Below, one piece after another: positions 60,755 to 64,000 of a stretch of 64,000 nucleotides of DNA. The stretch lies in contig NZ_JAGDYT010000004.1 in NCBI RefSeq assembly GCF_049116555.1, positions 186,001 through 250,000 on the forward strand, given 5' to 3'. The position numbers were made by a program, and so were the translations under genes. The notes beneath the pieces are model-generated. The model was not told the origin of the DNA, made no database searches, and saw only the letters and a program-made list of their open reading frames with translations. Every line of letters begins with the position of its first letter. The first letter of the stretch is position 1. The stretch comes from Maricaulis maris_C (GTDB taxonomy: Bacteria; Pseudomonadota; Alphaproteobacteria; Caulobacterales; Maricaulaceae).

Positions 60755-62842
60755 TTACTCCGCAGCCATCTGGGCCGGACCGGACGCGAGGGCGGAGCAT
60801 TCCGCCAGCGTCTTGGAGGCCCGAACGATCGGGTTGGTGAAGTAGAAATTGCTGACCGCCGGGACGAAATCGGTCGCCTCGACATCGCCCGCCGCGCCGG
60901 CGGTCTTGGCGTCATAGCCCTCACCCGCGCCCGGTGCGTGATCGATTCCCGCCAGAACGGGAATGTCGGCGAACAGCTTGTGGCGCAATTCAGTGAGATT
61001 GTTGTAGGGCAAGGTCTTGCCCAGACGCTCGGACAGCGCCCGGAAGATCGCCCAGGCCTCTTTCGCATCGCCCTTCGGGAAGGTCGCACGATAGGCCAGC
61101 TGGACGCGGCCTTCGGTATTGGCGAACAGCCCGTCCTGCTCGGTCCAGGCCGTGCTGGGCAGGATGAGATCGGCGCGGTGGGCACCGGCATCACCATGGC
61201 TGCCGACATAGATCACGAACGCATCGCCGAACTGGCTCATGTCCAGCTCGTCCGCGCCCATCAGCACGACCGTGTCCATCGCGGTGGACTGCATGCCAGC
61301 GACATCATGACCGCCTTCACCCGGCACGAAACCGAGATCGAGACCGGCAACCCGGCTGGCCGCCGTGTGCAGGATGGAAAGACCATTCCACTCGGCACTG
61401 ACCGCGCCGACCGCATCAGCCAGTTCACCGGCAGCACGCAGGACCTGGGCGCCATCAGCGCGCGTCAGGGCGCCGGAACCGACCAGGATCAACGGACGCT
61501 TGGCGTCTTTCAGGGTCTTGATGAAGCCGGAGCGCTTTTTCTTGAGGCCAGCCAGGACATCCGCAGACGTGCCGACATGCTCATAGGGGTAGGACAGATC
61601 AACCGCTTCGCCGATCAGCCCGACCTGGGTGTCATTGTGCAGCCAGGTCTTGCGGATGCGGGCGTTGAGAATGGCCGCTTCCTTGCGCGGATTGGACCCG
61701 ACGATAAGGATGGCATCCGCCTCCTCGATCCCGGCGATGGTCGCGTTGAAGAGATAATCCTCACGCGCGCCGCCGCCGATTTTCGCGCCATCCTGGCGGC
61801 AATCGATTGAGGTTACGCCGAGCGCATCGGCGAGATCCTTGGCGGCTTTCATATCCTCGGCCGAGCACAGATCACCGGCAATCATGCCGATTTTCGAGGC
61901 GTCGCCGCCGAGTTTTTCTGCCGCGATCGTCAGGGCTTCGGGCCAATCGGTCGGACGAAGCTTGCCGTTTTCCCGGAGATAGGCCTTGTCGAGACGCTGA
62001 CGGCCCAGGCCTTCCCAGGCGTAGCGCGTCTTGTCGGAGATCCACTCCTCGTTCACGCCCTCATGGACGCGCGGCAGGATGCGCAGCACGGCGGACCCGC
62101 GCGCGTCGACGCGAATGTTGGAACCGAGCGCGTCCATCACGTCGATGGTCTCGGTCTTTTTCAACTCCCACGGACGGGCGTTGAAGGCATAAGGCTTGGA
62201 GGTCAGCGCACCGACCGGGCAGAGATCGATCACATTGCCGGACAGTTCCGACGTCACGGCGCTTTCCAGATAGGTGGTGATCTCGGCATCCTCGCCGCGA
62301 CCGATCATGCCGATTTCCGGCGAGCCGGCGACTTCGGTCACGAAGCGGACACAGCGCGTGCACTGGATACAGCGCGTCATCTCCGTGGCGATGATCGGAC
62401 CCATTTCCTTGTCTTCAACGGCGCGCTTGTTCTCCGGGAAACGGGAACCGGTACGGCCATAGACGAGGGACTGATCCTGCAGGTCGCACTCGCCGCCCTG
62501 GTCGCAGATCGGGCAATCAAGCGGGTGGTTGATGAGCAGGAACTCCATCACCCCTTCGCGCGCCTTCTTGACCAGCGGCGACAGCGTATTCATCGCCGGC
62601 GGCTCACCATTGGGACCACCGCGCATGTCACGCACATTCATCGCACAGGAGGCCGCCGGTTTAGGTGCACCCACGAGCTCGACGAGGCACATCCGGCAAT
62701 TGCCGGCGACTGACAGACGCTCGTGATAGCAAAAGCGCGGGATTTCCCGGCCTGCTGCTTCGGCGGCCTGCAACAGCGTATAGGAATTCGGAACCTCGAT
62801 TTCCTCGCCGTCGACAATGATTTTCCGGAGATCTTCGCTCAT
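60755..62842 (-). CDS. nuoG: NADH-quinone oxidoreductase subunit G
   Basis: Large iron-sulfur subunit of the peripheral arm. The 695-residue protein has the [2Fe-2S] motif in RFCYHERLSVAGNCRMCLVE, the His-ligated [4Fe-4S] region HPLDCPICDQGGECDLQD, then CIQCTRCVRF, and a molybdopterin-oxidoreductase-like C-terminal domain without the cofactor. It is 12 bases after nuoF and 3 before nuoH. Confidence 0.97.
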   Translation of the reverse strand: MSEDLRKIIVDGEEIEVPNSYTLLQAAEAAGREIPRFCYHERLSVAGNCRMCLVELVGAPKPAASCAMNVRDMRGGPNGEPPAMNTLSPLVKKAREGVMEFLLINHPLDCPICDQGGECDLQDQSLVYGRTGSRFPENKRAVEDKEMGPIIATEMTRCIQCTRCVRFVTEVAGSPEIGMIGRGEDAEITTYLESAVTSELSGNVIDLCPVGALTSKPYAFNARPWELKKTETIDVMDALGSNIRVDARGSAVLRILPRVHEGVNEEWISDKTRYAWEGLGRQRLDKAYLRENGKLRPTDWPEALTIAAEKLGGDASKIGMIAGDLCSAEDMKAAKDLADALGVTSIDCRQDGAKIGGGAREDYLFNATIAGIEEADAILIVGSNPRKEAAILNARIRKTWLHNDTQVGLIGEAVDLSYPYEHVGTSADVLAGLKKKRSGFIKTLKDAKRPLILVGSGALTRADGAQVLRAAGELADAVGAVSAEWNGLSILHTAASRVAGLDLGFVPGEGGHDVAGMQSTAMDTVVLMGADELDMSQFGDAFVIYVGSHGDAGAHRADLILPSTAWTEQDGLFANTEGRVQLAYRATFPKGDAKEAWAIFRALSERLGKTLPYNNLTELRHKLFADIPVLAGIDHAPGAGEGYDAKTAGAAGDVEATDFVPAVSNFYFTNPIVRASKTLAECSALASGPAQMAAE

Positions 62843-62854
62843 CGGATGATGCCC

Positions 62855-64000
62855 CTACTCAGCCGCGACCTGGCTGACAAACACAGGCTTGCCAGCGCGG
62901 TAATTGTTGATGCGGTCCTCGATCTCGGACCGGAAATGGCGGATCAGGCCCTGGACGGGCCAGGCGGCCGCGTCTCCGAGGGCGCAGATCGTGTGACCTT
63001 CGACCTGACCGGCGACGTCGAGCAGCATGTCGATCTCTTCAATCGTCGACTCGCCGCGCGACATGCGCTCCAGCACGCGCCACATCCAGCCGGTGCCTTC
63101 GCGGCACGGCGTGCACTGGCCGCAGCTTTCATGGCGGTAGAAGTAGGAGATGCGGGCAATCGCCTTCACCACGTCGGTGGACTTGTCCATGACGATGACA
63201 GCGGCGGTGCCCAGACCGGACTTGTGCGCCGAGAGGGCGTCGAAATCCATCAGCACATCGTCGCAAATGTCTTTCGGCAGGAGCGAGACCGAGGAGCCGC
63301 CCGGGATGACGGCCTTCAGATTGTCCCAACCGCCGCGCACACCGCCGGCATGCGTCTCGATGAGGGTCTTCATCGGGATCGACATGGCTTCTTCGACATT
63401 GCACGGATTGTTCACATGGCCGGAGATCGAGAAAATCTTGGTGCCGACATTGCGCTCACGGCCGAAGCTGGCGAACCATTCGGCGCCGCGGCGCAGGATG
63501 GTGCCGGCGACGGCAATCGATTCCACGTTGTTGACCGTGGTCGGGCAGCCATAGAGGCCGGCATTGGCCGGGAATGGCGGCTTGAGGCGCGGTTGCCCCT
63601 TCTTGCCTTCCAGGCTTTCCAGCAGGGCCGTCTCTTCGCCACAGATATAGGCGCCGGCACCGTGATGGATATAGACGTGGAAGGGCCAGCCATGGATGTT
63701 GTCATCGCCGATCAGCTTGGCCTCATAGGCCTCCTTGACGGCTTTTTCCATCGCCAGGCGCTCGGTGACATATTCACCGCGCAAATAGATGTAACAGGCG
63801 TGCGCCTGCATCGAGAATGAGGCGATCAGGCAGCCTTCGATGAGAAGGTGCGGATCATGCCGCATGATCTCGCGGTCCTTGCAGGTGCCCGGCTCGGATT
63901 CGTCGGCATTGACGACGAGATAATGCGGGCGGGCGCCCACTTCCTTCGGCATGAAGGACCATTTCAGACCGGTCGGGAAACCGGCGCCGCCACGGCCGCG
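62855..64000 (-). CDS. nuoF: NADH-quinone oxidoreductase subunit F, partial at the window edge
   Basis: NADH/FMN-binding subunit, with the N-terminus beyond the right edge; 381 residues are present. The first residues at the edge are RGRGGAGFPTGLKWSF, the NADH-binding glycine motif, so the frame continues past the in-frame ATG at 63952 and that ATG is not the start. Further motifs are YICGEETALLESLEG (FMN site) and SCGQCTPCREGTGW, which holds cysteine ligands of cluster N3. Confidence 0.97.
   Translation of the reverse strand, partial: RGRGGAGFPTGLKWSFMPKEVGARPHYLVVNADESEPGTCKDREIMRHDPHLLIEGCLIASFSMQAHACYIYLRGEYVTERLAMEKAVKEAYEAKLIGDDNIHGWPFHVYIHHGAGAYICGEETALLESLEGKKGQPRLKPPFPANAGLYGCPTTVNNVESIAVAGTILRRGAEWFASFGRERNVGTKIFSISGHVNNPCNVEEAMSIPMKTLIETHAGGVRGGWDNLKAVIPGGSSVSLLPKDICDDVLMDFDALSAHKSGLGTAAVIVMDKSTDVVKAIARISYFYRHESCGQCTPCREGTGWMWRVLERMSRGESTIEEIDMLLDVAGQVEGHTICALGDAAAWPVQGLIRHFRSEIEDRINNYRAGKPVFVSQVAAE

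Noticed and set aside
63952..63952. ATG at 63952 as the nuoF start
   Set aside because: The frame continues upstream to the edge with conserved NuoF residues, so this Met is internal.

Overview
The window is GC-rich, almost fully coding chromosomal DNA of an alphaproteobacterium, most likely from the Caulobacterales/Maricaulales side (Caulobacter/Maricaulis/Hyphomonas relatives). Three things point there: the gene order (nuo-birA-coaX-rnj-mce-DUF1467-proS-lolCD-dnaE-rpsB-tsf-pyrH-frr-uppS-cdsA-dxr-rseP-bamA-skp-lpxD-fabZ-lpxA-lpxI-lpxB, then gltA-gltX-comEC-lexA-trp), alphaproteobacterial SOS boxes of the form GAAC-N7-GAAC, and a canonical CtrA box. The genus is inference. I see no tRNA, rRNA, CRISPR array, insertion sequence or prophage, and no gene-free stretch above 300 bases.

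Layout. (1) 1-11614, mostly minus strand: central metabolism and housekeeping (VOC-family protein fragment, pdhA, ftsB, eno, fhs, rpmF, a GIN-domain exported protein, pyrG, secG, a degenerate response regulator, tpiA). A group II PLP decarboxylase on the plus strand interrupts it. (2) 11790-19849, mostly plus: ppiD-trpE, a convergent yibQ-like gene, trpGDC and lexA. (3) 20103-25152: comEC (minus), then gltX-gltA (plus), closed by a bidirectional terminator. (4) 25152-38033, minus: one dense run for the envelope (LPS lipid A genes, Skp, BamA, RseP, isoprenoid and phospholipid precursors) that begins with frr and pyrH. (5) 38082-47222: tsf, rpsB, dnaE, a small SOS gene, lolD, lolC, proS. (6) 47463-53096: AbgT transporter, DUF1467, mce, rnj, coaX, birA. 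(7) 53107-64000: complex I genes nuoN to nuoF, with nuoF cut by the window edge.

The genes work together in a few themes: complex I and PDH/enolase/citrate synthase for energy; lipid A, BAM, Lol and undecaprenyl synthesis for the outer membrane; tryptophan synthesis; and DNA replication and repair.

The most interesting item is a 31-codon gene at 43682-43777 (minus), just upstream of dnaE. It encodes a single-pass hydrophobic peptide. Its promoter (TTGACG-N17-TAGAAC) has the same two hexamers and spacing as the lexA promoter in this window, and it carries two perfect SOS boxes (43798-43812 and 43845-43859). It is a strong candidate for a SidA-type SOS cell-division inhibitor. Other points of note are a TTAA-N7-TTAA CtrA box between the yibQ-like gene and trpG, a cluster of GANTC sites upstream of ftsB, a receiver domain with Glu in place of the phospho-accepting Asp, an AbgT transporter sitting inside an otherwise conserved block, and a His/Asp-rich insert in NuoL.
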